From contig QEOQ01000253.1 in NCBI GenBank assembly GCA_010279815.1, forward strand, positions 811,978 through 875,977: a stretch of 64,000 nucleotides of DNA, in the 5' to 3' direction. The stretch is from Brachionus plicatilis. Taxonomy: Eukaryota; Rotifera; Eurotatoria; Ploima; Brachionidae. The translations under genes and the position numbers were made by a program. The notes below the pieces were generated by a model. It was not told where the DNA came from, made no database searches, and was given only the letters and a program-made list of their open reading frames with translations. Below are positions 1-10,429 of the stretch, piece after piece (within the stretch, counting starts at the first letter, position 1; the number at the start of each line of letters is the position of its first letter).

Positions 1-2075
1 CGTGTAAATCCTTAATTAAAAAAATAAGATGTATCCTTATCCTAGAAATCTCTTACATAAGACATTAGATTTATGTAATCAAGATGTTGAGATATTTTAG
101 CAATTTCATATCCATTTACGATTGTGTCATAACCTGCTCCAACAGCTGCTGTAACCAACAAGTTATGGGGTCTAAATGCCGTTTTCAATTCCTTTAAATA
201 TTTTTGATTATTGAACTTCTCTCAAAAACATTAATTATTTTTAATTACTTGACACAGGGATGTAAATAGTTGTTTATCATTTGGAGATGAACCTTCTCTT
301 GATCCTGGATATTCCCAACTAGAATGTAATATATTAAATTTTTTTTTAAAAACTATTTTTATTTTAAAACTTACTCTAAATCTGTTTAAGCAATAGAAAA
401 TAGTAAAAAATATAATTTTTTTAATTTTATTATCTGAAAAACCTTTTTCGAATGTTTTTGTATTTAAATTTTTCTTTTTTACAATTTAATCAAAAATTCG
501 AGCTTAAATTTTTTTTCTGAAATTTTTTGCGACGATAACTTCGTTTAATATACAAAAAATTAAATACATAATAAGATTTAGTCTTTTTTTTTTGTGTTAA
601 TTTAAAGTCATTAATTAAGATTGTTTTTCAAAAACAAAATGAGTAGTTATAAAAAGACGAATACATTACTTTATTGATTCTTTACTTGTTGAATTAATTC
701 CTTATAGTTAAAAAACCTTTAAAAAGCCAGAAATAAAAATTTATTTGAAAACAAATGAAGGTAAAAATGAAGATTTGAAATATTTTAAATTTTTAGAAAT
801 TCGAATACCTTTTTATAAAAAAAATTTGCATAAAACGGTGTTAGAAAATGATCAAATTTTTAATAATTTTAACAATTATTTTGTTTAAAGAAGATTTAAA
901 TACTTAAATACCGAATCATTAACTGAATTAGATTTTAATGGTCTAAGTTTTTTGATAGAGACTAAACGGTGACAACATGTTATTCTACTATTTAGAAATT
1001 GAATAAATCTATCACTTGAGTTTAACTACTTAGTAAAATATATTGTTTCAATCTAAAATTATATCACTTAAGCTGTCGTAAGATATTGTTCTTGTTATCT
1101 GTTAAATACTCTAAAAAATTGTTTCGTGATACTTTGATTTTAAATTTAAATTAAAAGGATATTTTGAGAGTGAAAAATATCTTATATTATCATTTCATTA
1201 AGAATATTTGGAAAAAATGACAACTAACAAAACAATTTAAATTTCCAAATAAATTTAAACAGAATAAGCATCTACGAATTTTTTCTTTTAATATCAATAG
1301 TTTTTATAAAATTTGAAGCACTGTTTAATGCAAAACACAATTCAATAGACCAACAAGCCACTTAAAACTGAAGTTTCTGCAAAAACTTTTAAAAATTAAA
1401 AAATTCATTAAAACCAAAACGTTAAAAAAATGTTAAGCATTTCCGAATATTAAGACTTGCTGGATTTTGGATATCATTAAATGTTCAAAAAACCAAAAGA
1501 ACTGGTGACACCAAAAAATTTCAGATTTCACCAATAAACAATGTAAAAAAATTTCAACTAAATTAAAAAAAAAATTTAAAATCAATGCAATAATATTCGA
1601 AAAATGTCTATTCAAATTCCGAAAAAGGTAAATATCTTTTAAAAATTACCCAATCCATCAAATTTATGTGTTTTAACGAAATTCAATGCGTTTTTAACAA
1701 AATTCATTCTTGTAAATGAATTACTAACCATTTTACTAAATGGACCTAACGCAAATATTTAAAAAAAATTAATTTTTTTTTTATCTTAAAAAATTAAACA
1801 AACCTGATCCAGCATTCCATCCACCAACAGCAATCAAAATTTTCAAAGCACTATTTCTCTTTTTTAAATCCATTGTTCTATCATACATTCCCCTAGACCA
1901 AGAAGTGCTTAGATCATTCCACTCAAATGGCTCCAAACGATCACCCTCCAATTTGGCAAAAGAATAGATGATCATGTCACAGAGTAATGGATCAATATTT
2001 TCAGGAAAAAATTTAGCATCGCCTTGACGATATTGGGCCCAGTTTGTGTGGTAACAAACAATTAAATTGCCAGCT
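1..2075 (-). other. GH18 domain 4 of the chitinase (partial)
   Basis: The N-terminal half of a fourth GH18 domain: CYHTNWAQYRQG at about 2030-2065, exon VKNALNFVKTHKFDGL ending at 1650, microexon 375-381, then WEYPGSREGS from 318. The window ends near the exon that would begin DLHG. The domain follows a Pro/Thr linker with RPT repeats (about 2085-2205). Intron 382-1649 is far longer than its 67-nt counterpart in domain 3. Nothing recognisable was seen in it. Confidence 0.85.
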
Positions 2076-5000
2076 GAAGGTGGATTATAAATATTAACTT
2101 GAGTTGTTGGTCGAACCGTTGGTCGCATGGTAGGTCGAACTGTTGTTCTGGTTGTAGGTGAAGGAATATATCTTGTTGGTTGAGTAGGAACAAAACCACC
2201 ACCAGATTTTAGAGCAGATTTGACAGCGTTTACCAGTGGAAATTTGCCTTGATTACAAAATTTCCCACTAAAATCATCAAAATCTAGTCTTGAAAAGAGA
2301 AAAATTTAGAAATTTTTTAATTGCTCTGTACAAATATTACGCCCAAAACATGGCTCCAGCTACACCTTTTTGTCTGATAAATTGAACTTTGGCTCGCAGA
2401 CTTTCCACATCATCATACCCGACCCATTCATTATTTGAATAGGCATAAGGAACCATTTGTTCATTGTTTCTATCGACCCTCCATCCTTGGTTTATCTTTT
2501 CGCACACTTCATAATAGCTTAGCATTCCGGGAGCAGATGTATACTTTTTTATTTAAAAATGATGCAAGATTTTTGTACAAGAGTAGAGAATAGAATTTTA
2601 ATCTTACTTTTCCTTGGCTTCCTGGACCAGTGGCAGGTGAGCCTAGTTTTGTACTTCCACTGTAAGTGAATGATCGACCGTACAAAGCAAGGCCAACCAG
2701 AAGTTTTTCTTTAGGACAGCCTTGATCTAGCCAGAAGTCAACAGCCCATTCCACGTTTAGTTTTCTTTGAGTAGGAGATTCATCTTGTCTTGGATACAAT
2801 GGAGCTTGATGACCTAAGAAATCCTCCCAACTGCCGTGCAAATCCTTAATAATCGAAAAATTTAATGTTTAGAGAATTGTCATTAGTTTTAACTCCAATT
2901 GGTCAAATGTTATAGAATTTGATAAAAACACAGAGAATTCGCCAAATTATTTGATTTACAGAATAAATAAAATAATTTGGCATATAAATTGTCAATACAT
3001 TATTTCATAATAATACCTTTATAACGATACATATTTTTTTTAAAATTAATTTATCGATTTTAAACTTTTTAAAAAATTATGCTTTTTTGTAGTAAAAGAT
3101 TCAATTAAAAAATTTCACTAAAATCTGAAAAATACAAATCAATGTCTGTTGACAAATGAATTGCTGCGCTAATATTCACAATAAATTGAATTTTATGTCT
3201 TGTTGTTCAAATATTTTATTTTCTCAAAATAATTTTTTATAAAATTGATTTTTCAAAATTATTATGTCGAAAAAGGCATATTTAAAAACGATCTTTTTAA
3301 ATATTTTTGGTCACTCTGATATAAATATTTAACTTCGCGGGCCATAAAAGTATTTTAAAATAAAGTTTAATTTCAGTAAATTCTATAACAGTAATTGTTA
3401 CCTTCAACTTATTTCTTTTAAAAATATAATATGTTCTCATTTATTTTAAATTAATGATAAACAAATAAATAAATTCTATTGGAAAATCATTTCCTGGAAA
3501 ATCTTAAAGTTTATCACAAGATTATTGTATAATTATAAAAATTTAAAGAATTTCTTTTGAAAGATCTAACCAAAAACGGATACATCTCCTAAATATTTAC
3601 AAGACTTCTTTACGAAATCTCTATAACGGAGTATATAAAACAAATTGCACACTAAAAATATATTTAATGGAACATTTTTCAAACAATCATTTGTGTCATA
3701 AAATCTTCGAATAATTGAAAAAGGATTTTAATATCTCTGATAATCGAAAATGCATCAATTATCAAATATTTGTCCAAAATTAATAAAAAAAATATATTTT
3801 ATTAATTATGAAAAACCAAAATTTATTGAATTATATATCTAGAAAAAAATGTTATGAAATCCGATCTAGCTATTTAAGTTTTTTAAATTATAATTCCTTT
3901 ATGCTTAATTAGTATAAATAATTATTTTTTAAAAATAAATAAAAAAACGTATTTAGCTAAAAAAAGAAATATAAATTTTTAACTTACGTATGACATAAGA
4001 TTTATGTAATCAAGATGTTGAGATATTTTAGCAATTTCATATCCATTTACAATTGTGTCATAGCCTGCTCCAACAGCTGCTGTAACCAGCAAGTTATGGG
4101 GTCTAAATGCCGTTTTTAATTCCTTTAAATATTTTTGTTTATTGAACTTCTCTCAAAAAAAATGAATTATTTTTAATTACTTGACACAGAGATGTAAATA
4201 GTTGTTTATCATTTGGAGATGAACCTTCTCTTGATCCTGGATATTCCCAACTAGAATGTAATATATTAAATTTTTTTTTCAAAACTATTTTTATTTTGAA
4301 ACTTACTCTAAATCTATTAAATATATTAAATAAAAACCAATTTTTAATACTTTTTTTTTGAGATTCAATAATATTTTTACCTAAACCGTCAAAGTTGTTT
4401 TCTTTAACAAATTTCAAAGAGTTTTGAACAAATCGTCTTCTCATTTCTCTATTGCTAACCATTCTACTGAATGGCCCTTAAAAATATATCAGGTTATTTG
4501 TCAATCAATCGTTCTTCTATTTAATAGAATAAATTACCCGATCCAGCATTCCATCCACCAACAGCAATCAAAATTTTCAAAGCACTATTTCTCTTTTTTA
4601 AATCCATTGTTCTATCATACATTCCCCTAGACCAAGAAGTGCTTAGATCATTCCACTCAAATGGCTCCAAACGATCACCCTCCAATTTGGCAAAAGAATA
4701 GATGATCATGTCACAGAGTAATGGATCAATATTTTCAGGAAAAAATTTAGCATCGCCTTGACGATATTGGGCCCAGTTTGTGTGGTAGCAAACAATTAAA
4801 TTGCCAGATCCTTAATACAAGTTAATCTTTTTTTTCTAAATTTTTTGAATTAAATTTCTATACTTGAAGGAAATTCTCGTTCATCTACGTATTTTGTAGG
4901 CATCACTTCATCAGTCGATTGCATAGTTGTTATTGTTGTAGTTGATGTACCTGTCATACTAGTAGTGGTCGATTGAATTTCAGGACCATCTTAATTATGT

Positions 5001-8000
5001 TGTTGGTTTTTGTGTTTTAGATTTATTAAAAAATTTTTTTACTTGGCTTTTCACAAACTGCAGCATGTGGAAAATTGCATGATTTTGTGACTTTATCGAA
5101 AATCAAACGAGATGGACATGTAAAGAACGAAATATTTGCATCTGGTGTTCCCGAAAAAGAGCACAAGTAATATCTTCTGCAGCCCGAAGATTTTTCGGGA
5201 TCTTGTAAAAAAAATTAATTTTTTCATTTTCTAAAATTAAAAAATATTACAATATCCGTCTCCATTTACGCATAAATGAAGTGGTTTCTTGGTTGACATT
5301 GAATCAGTTGGCATCCAACTCATTGAATCGGTAGTGCTTACTGGTTTAATTACATCAGTCGTTAAGTTAGGGTCTGGCTTTCCACCTAAAAATTCTTCTT
5401 TAACAGCAGTTATTAACGGGTATCTTCCTTAAAAATAAATATCAGTATTAAATTAAATTTCATTAAATTTAGAATAAAAAAATTGGTGTGTGCTAATTCA
5501 TTAACTAAAATTACTGATTTTTTACCCAATTTTACTATATGAATATAAAAATGACTTACATTTCATAAAATTACTTAGTTAATTTAAAAATGTGAATTTA
5601 TTTTAAAAATCAAGTTTGATGCTAGTTTTTTCAATATTTAATTAAATTTAAAAAAAAAATATTTTTTTATTTAACTTTTTTAAAAATTTTTATTTATCCT
5701 ATGCCTCTATATGAACCAAATTGTAATAAGCAAAGAATTATTGAGATCTAAATTAGAAACCAGATTACAGAACTCACATTTTTCATCTAAATTCATACCA
5801 TAATATTCTTAATTTTCCAAATATTGTTATAATTCAAAAAAAAAATCTAATTGTAAAAAACATCCTTCTCTGGCTTAAAAAGATGCTCAAAATCGAGTTA
5901 AGCATCTATCTGTTGATTTTTAGTTTTTTTAAAGTAAAATTATGTTTTAATTTATAATTTTAATACGATTTAGAAAAATTATTAAGAATAATATCAGTTA
6001 TGAAAATTTAGGAAAAAAAATTTTTTTTAAGTAATTTTAGTTAAAGTTTCAGTATTTTTAGTTAAAAAATAATAAATCGACAAAAAAATTCACCTTGTCC
6101 ACAAAAAAATCCTTTATAATCATCGAAATCGAGTCTTAAAACGAAATTTTAGCAGCGAAATATTGAATAAAATCTTAAATGTTCTTACGCCCAAAACATT
6201 GCACCAGCTAGGTCTTGATCTTTAATATACCGAGCCTTAAAAAACAAGATTTTTAACTTTAACTTTCAAAATTATATAAACTATTTACTTTAATTCTTAA
6301 ACTAACAACATCATCATAGCCAACCCATTCATTCGGAGAATAAGCATAAGGAATCGCTTGTTCATAGTTTCGTTCAACAATCCAGTCTTCCTTCATTTTT
6401 TCACATACTTCATAGTAGCTTAAAATACCAGGAGTACCAGTATACTAAAATTTTCAAATAAAATATTATTACGTATAAAAAAAATTAAAAATTTTACTTT
6501 TCCTTTGCTTCCGGGACCAGTGCTAGAAGCACCAAGATTTTTGTCTTCAGCATAAGTAAAACTTCTGCCGTACAAAGCTAATCCGACCAGAAGTTTTTCT
6601 TTAGGGCATCCTTGCGATAACCAATATCTAACTGCCCATCCAACATTCAATTTAGTCTGATTGCCAACTTCTTCTTTTCGAGCATACAATGGAGCATGAT
6701 GGCCCAAAAAATCTTCCCAACTTCCATGAAAATCCTTTAGGTAAAATTTAAGAAAATTATTTTTGTTTAATTAAATTTTTTTTACGTAGGCCATTAAATT
6801 GATATAATCTAGGTATCTAAATTAAGATATTAAAAAAAGTCGCTTTTATGATTGATATTTTACTTTGAAATCTTATCAATTTCGTAGCCATCAATTATTG
6901 TCTGATAGCCAGCACCAACAGCAGCAGTCAAAATAAGGCCATGTGGAATAAACGCTTTTTTGAGTTCCTTTTAAACAAAAAAATATAGCCTGAAAAATAT
7001 TTTCAAATTTTAAATTTTGTTTTACTTTGACCAAGGCTGTAAACAAAACCTTATCGTTTGGAGACGAACCTTCCCTAGATCCTGGATATTCCCAGCTTTT
7101 TAGAAACATGATTTATTTGTTTTAAAAATTTTATTAATCTTACTCTAAATCTAAAAAAAATAAAATATATTTTAAAATAGAATCAATTTAAAATAAAATT
7201 TAATTTATTACCTAAGCCATCAAATCGATGTTTTTTAACAAATTCCACTGCATTTCTAACAAAATTTGATCTCATATTGTCATCCGCTACCATTTTGCTA
7301 AAAGGGCCTTTTATTTTTAAATGTCAACATATTTTTTTTAATATTAATTATGCAATTTTTGACATACCTGATCCAACATTCCATCCGCCAATTGCAATTG
7401 AAATTTTTACATTGGGATTTTGATTTTTTAGATTAATAGTTCGATCATACATTCCCGGTAACCATGAAGTGCTCAAATCATTCCATTCGAAAGGAACTAT
7501 TTTGTCTCCCTCAAGCTTGGCAAAGGCAAATATGACCATATCACAAAGATTAACATCAACATCTTCTGGCTGAAACTTTCCATCACCCTGTCTGTATTGG
7601 GCCCAATTAGTATAATAGCACACGACAAGCTTTCGACCATTTCTATCTTAAAAAAGTTGAAATTAAACTTTTTCTTAGATGGAAAATATAAAAAGTTATA
7701 AATATTATACTAGGATTTATTTCAATTTGCTGAATTTCTTCATCTTCTTCTTCTGGATCAGGTTCAATTTGAATGTTTTCAGTAGTAGTAGTAGTAGTAG
7801 TCCTAGTTGTAGTCGACTGAGTAGTTGTTGTGGCAGAAGTTGGTGAAGATTTTGTTATTAAATTTGTAATAGAATCAGGGCCTAAAAATTTAATTATTTA
7901 ACAAAATTGTAGTTATGGACAACAACTTTACATTCGACTGAATTTTCAAAATTGCACGATTTCTTGTTTACATCAAACAAAAGACCATCGGAACAACTAA

Positions 8001-9785
8001 GTCTCATAATTGATGCTCCTTGGTACAGGCATAGATAATAATCTTTGCAATTGGTGGACAAATCAGGATCTAAAAAAATTTCTTAATAAAAATTTAAGAA
8101 AAAAATCAAATTACAAAATCCATCGCCATTCGGACAAGGATTATTTTGTGAGGATGTTGTAACTATTTGAGTGGTGAGCTTCATTTTATCGGTATGGAGC
8201 TCATTTTTGACAGCATTTATCAATGGAAATTTTCCTTCATTACAAAATGTTCCATTAAAATCATCTAAATCAAGGCTTAAAATTATTTTTTAAAAATTAA
8301 TCCTTAAAAAAATTCATTTTTTAATTACGCCCAGAACATTGCGCCACCTAAATCGAGATCAAGAATAAATTTAGACTTGATTTTTAAACTTTCGATATCA
8401 TCATAGCCAACCCATTCTATGCTAGAGAAAGCATACGGTACTTTCTGTTCTTCGTTTCGCTCAATAATCCAGCCATTTTTTTGCTTTTCGCATATTTCAT
8501 AATAACTGAGCATACCTCTTGACAGTGTATACTTAAGCAATAATTAGTCTTTGTTATCAAATATCATAAATATTTTACTGGTCCTAGACCACCAGGTCCT
8601 AAATTTGAGGCTCCCAATGTCGTATTTTGGAAGTACCGGAAAGTCCGTCCGTACAATGCAAGACCAAGTAGTAATTTTTGTTTTGGACAACCCTGTTTTA
8701 ACCAATTTTTAACTGTCCATTTAACATTTAATTTTGTTTGGTCTTCATTTTCATCACTTCTTGCATAAAGAGCTGTGTGATGGCCCAAAATTTCTTCCCA
8801 ACTTCCATGTAAGTCCTGTATATTGATAAAATAGAATGAAAAAAAACTTAAAATTTTGTTTTTCTTACATAGCTCATCAGGTTGACAAAATCTAAATCAC
8901 TATTTTTAGTGATTTAAAAATATTTAAAAATTTATTTTTATTAATTTTTTTAATTCATAATTACCGACATATTTTCTCCACCTCATAGCCTGCTTCTACA
9001 ATTTTTTCACTTACACCTACAGCTGCTGTGAGCATTAAGTCATAGGGCTCGAATTCAGCTTTTAATTCCTTAAAAATAGTTGTAGAATGAATATTTCTAA
9101 GCAATTTTTCAAATTTACCGAAATCAATAAACTAAACACTTCTTTGTCGGTAACAGCTGAGCCCTCTCGTGATCCGGGATATTCCCAGCTAAAAATTAAA
9201 TAAGAAATTTTCTTTTTTTTATTCGGAAAAATGATTTACTCCAAATCAAGTCCGTCAAATCCGTGTAGCTGAACAAACTCTCTTGCATTTTTGACAAAAT
9301 TTTTTCTCATTTCAAAATTATTAGCCATTACACTAAAAGGCCCTGATCCCACATTCCATCCTATTGATATTTGGATAAAATATTGTAAAAAAATATTATT
9401 TATTTATTTAATTTACCTCCAGTAGCAATCAGAATCTTGAGATTAGGATTTTTTTTCTTTAAATCTAATGTTTGTTCATACATGCCGACTTTAGTATCAG
9501 TACTCAAGTCATTAAACTCAAAAGGGTCTAAACGATCGCCTTCGAGTTTGGCAAATGCGTAAATAATTATGTCGCACAAAAAGGGGTCTATATTTTCTGG
9601 ATAAAAGCGACCAAGTCCCTCTCGGTATTGAGACCAATTGGTGTGGTAGCAAGATATTATTTTTTTTCCAACAATAACTTAAAAAATAAATTTTAGTCCA
9701 AATCTTAAAATATTACATCCAGATTACTTTGAATAAATGAGCTAAAAATGGCGGAAAATGCCAGGATTTTGAATCCTAAATTCAT
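1..9785 (-). CDS. Secreted multi-domain chitinase (GH18 x4, CBM14 x2), 5' part of gene
   Basis: Hydrolyses beta-1,4-GlcNAc chains (GH18 family role); probably acts outside the cell on chitin. Translation starts at 9785 with a signal peptide (MNLGFKILAFSAIFSSF) in exon 9728-9785. A phase-1 GT-AG intron leads to exon 2 at 9677. Order: GH18-1, CBM14-1, Thr-rich linker, GH18-2, CBM14-2, Thr-rich linker, GH18-3, RPT-repeat linker, GH18-4 (cut by the window edge). The reading frame continues through every linker by in-phase splicing and no new start is needed, so I read one gene and not tandem genes. Domains 1-4 all keep the catalytic DGLDLDWE motif and domains 1-3 keep the late GAMFWALD motif; domain 4's equivalent lies off the window. 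Introns are mostly 45-70 nt, with longer ones at 382-1649, about 2850-3985 and 5435-6095. The 3' end is missing, so total length is unknown. Confidence 0.9.
375..381 (-). other. 7-nt microexon in GH18-4 catalytic motif
   Basis: On the minus strand ATTTAGA is flanked by an AG acceptor and a GTAAGT donor. It joins ...GGATTG-G and T-TGGGAA to read G-L-D-L-D-W-E. Without it the catalytic DxxDxDxE motif is lost and the frame shifts. Confidence 0.85.
2205..4810 (-). other. GH18 domain 3 of the chitinase
   Basis: Starts at NLIVCYHTNWAQYRQG and ends at GAMFWALDFDDFSG. The catalytic motif is split around a 7-nt microexon at 4307-4313 (introns 4314-4380 and 4251-4306). A 1.1-kb AT-rich intron (about 2850-3985) separates the N- and C-terminal halves. 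The stretch 4540-4810 is almost identical to 1790-2060 in domain 4. Confidence 0.88.
4307..4313 (-). other. 7-nt microexon in GH18-3 catalytic motif
   Basis: Same ATTTAGA heptamer, AG acceptor and GTAAGT donor as in domain 4. It bridges the exon ending at 4381 and the exon starting at 4250. Confidence 0.85.
5044..5285 (-). other. CBM14 (peritrophin-A) chitin-binding module 2
   Basis: Preceded by LCVNGDGYC. The core reads GCRRYYLC, then FFTC, LIFD, CNFPHA and VC, giving the expected cysteine pattern. It lies between GH18-2 and GH18-3. A Thr/Ser-rich linker (about 4860-4990, encoding TTTITTM and similar) separates it from GH18-3. No comparable module is visible between GH18-3 and GH18-4. Confidence 0.85.
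6090..7632 (-). other. GH18 domain 2 of the chitinase
   Basis: Starts at VVCYYTNWAQYRQGDGKF and ends at LDFDDYKGFFCGQ. The catalytic motif is spread over three exons: one ending at 7212, a 7-nt microexon at 7144-7150, and an exon starting at 7095. Joined, they read DGLDLDWEYPG. The flanking introns are 61 and 48 nt. Sequence differs clearly from domains 3 and 4. Confidence 0.88.
7144..7150 (-). other. 7-nt microexon in GH18-2 catalytic motif
   Basis: Same ATTTAGA heptamer with a TTTTAG acceptor and GTAAGA donor. It bridges the exon ending at 7212 and the exon starting at 7095. Confidence 0.85.
7931..8150 (-). other. CBM14 (peritrophin-A) chitin-binding module 1
   Basis: Follows NPCPNGDGF. 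The core runs C-x2-YYLC, then RLSC, LLFD and CNF, ending in a Cys whose codon is split by an intron (T|GC). This Cys and aromatic spacing is typical of CBM14 chitin-binding type-2 domains. It sits between GH18-1 and GH18-2 and should tether the enzyme to chitin. A Thr-rich linker with a run of ACT codons follows at about 7785-7860. Confidence 0.85.
8196..9677 (-). other. GH18 domain 1 of the chitinase
   Basis: Begins with SCYHTNWSQYREG and ends with GAMFWALDLDDF followed by NEGKFPLINAV. The catalytic DGLDLDWEYPG motif is split by only one intron here (9189-9239, 51 nt), between exon 9240-9360 and the exon starting at 9188. The proton-donor Glu is present. This domain lacks the extra intron that creates a microexon in the other three domains. 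Confidence 0.88.
9728..9785 (-). other. Chitinase exon 1, signal peptide
   Basis: The exon encodes Met, a short polar stretch and a hydrophobic core, then stops at CAA-A followed by GTAATC. Splicing to 9677 (acceptor TTTTTTAAG) restores frame into VGKKIISCYHTNW, the first beta strand of GH18-1. A later GT, at 9716, would put the downstream exon out of frame, which decides the donor choice. Confidence 0.85.
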
Positions 9786-10429
9786 TTTAATGTTTTGTTT
9801 GGCCTCAGTTTTTTGTTTTCATTCAAGATTAAAATACTTTAGATTTGTATTTTTTGTTACTTTAAAAAAAAACTAAATCGAACAAATGATTTATCGATTT
9901 CAATAATCTAAATTTCTAGTCTATAAATTAAGAGTTTTTTTCTACCTAATTAAGCAACACGGTTGATTTACTCTGAATGTCAAAAAAAGGGTATCTAAAC
10001 ACCAGAGGACATGTCTCTATTTGTTTAAAGACTCTTTATTTGAGTAGTAATAAGTGTTTTATTAGTGATAGAGAACTAGGTGAATTGGTATCGACTTTTG
10101 TATTTTAATTAGTTAAGATAATTGATGGTGATACTTGGTTAAACTTAAAATTTTAAAATGACAAATTAAATTTTTATTTATTTGTTTTTATATGTGACGA
10201 TTTTTATATTTGCGTAAATTTTTTAAAAAAATTATAAATGGACAATTTAGTCTGAGCCTTGAGGTTAGTAAACTTGATTCTTGTGAGTGTGAAATAATTT
10301 TTCTATTTTACCAATTGTATTAGTAAAATTTATCATAAAAATTTTCTGTTTTATGTCAGTCTATATGTTTAAATTTTTAAAAAATTTACAAAATATTACA
10401 AAGATAAAGTTTATATAAAAAAGAAGCTA
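9786..10429. other. Intergenic, chitinase 5' side / SMC2 3' side
   Basis: About 640 nt of AT-rich DNA with no supported coding sequence. It must contain the chitinase promoter (minus strand, upstream of 9785) and the SMC2 3' UTR. I could not pick out a core promoter or poly(A) signal with confidence. Confidence 0.5.

Noticed and set aside
1433..1615. 60-codon minus-strand frame in the long chitinase intron
   Set aside because: Phe/Leu/Ile-rich low-complexity translation, inside an intron whose splice sites join the GH18 motif correctly.
2337..9350. Interpretation of the chitinase region as three or four separate tandem genes
   Set aside because: Only one signal peptide (at 9785) is visible, linkers stay in frame through phase-matched introns, and no stop closes domains 1-3.
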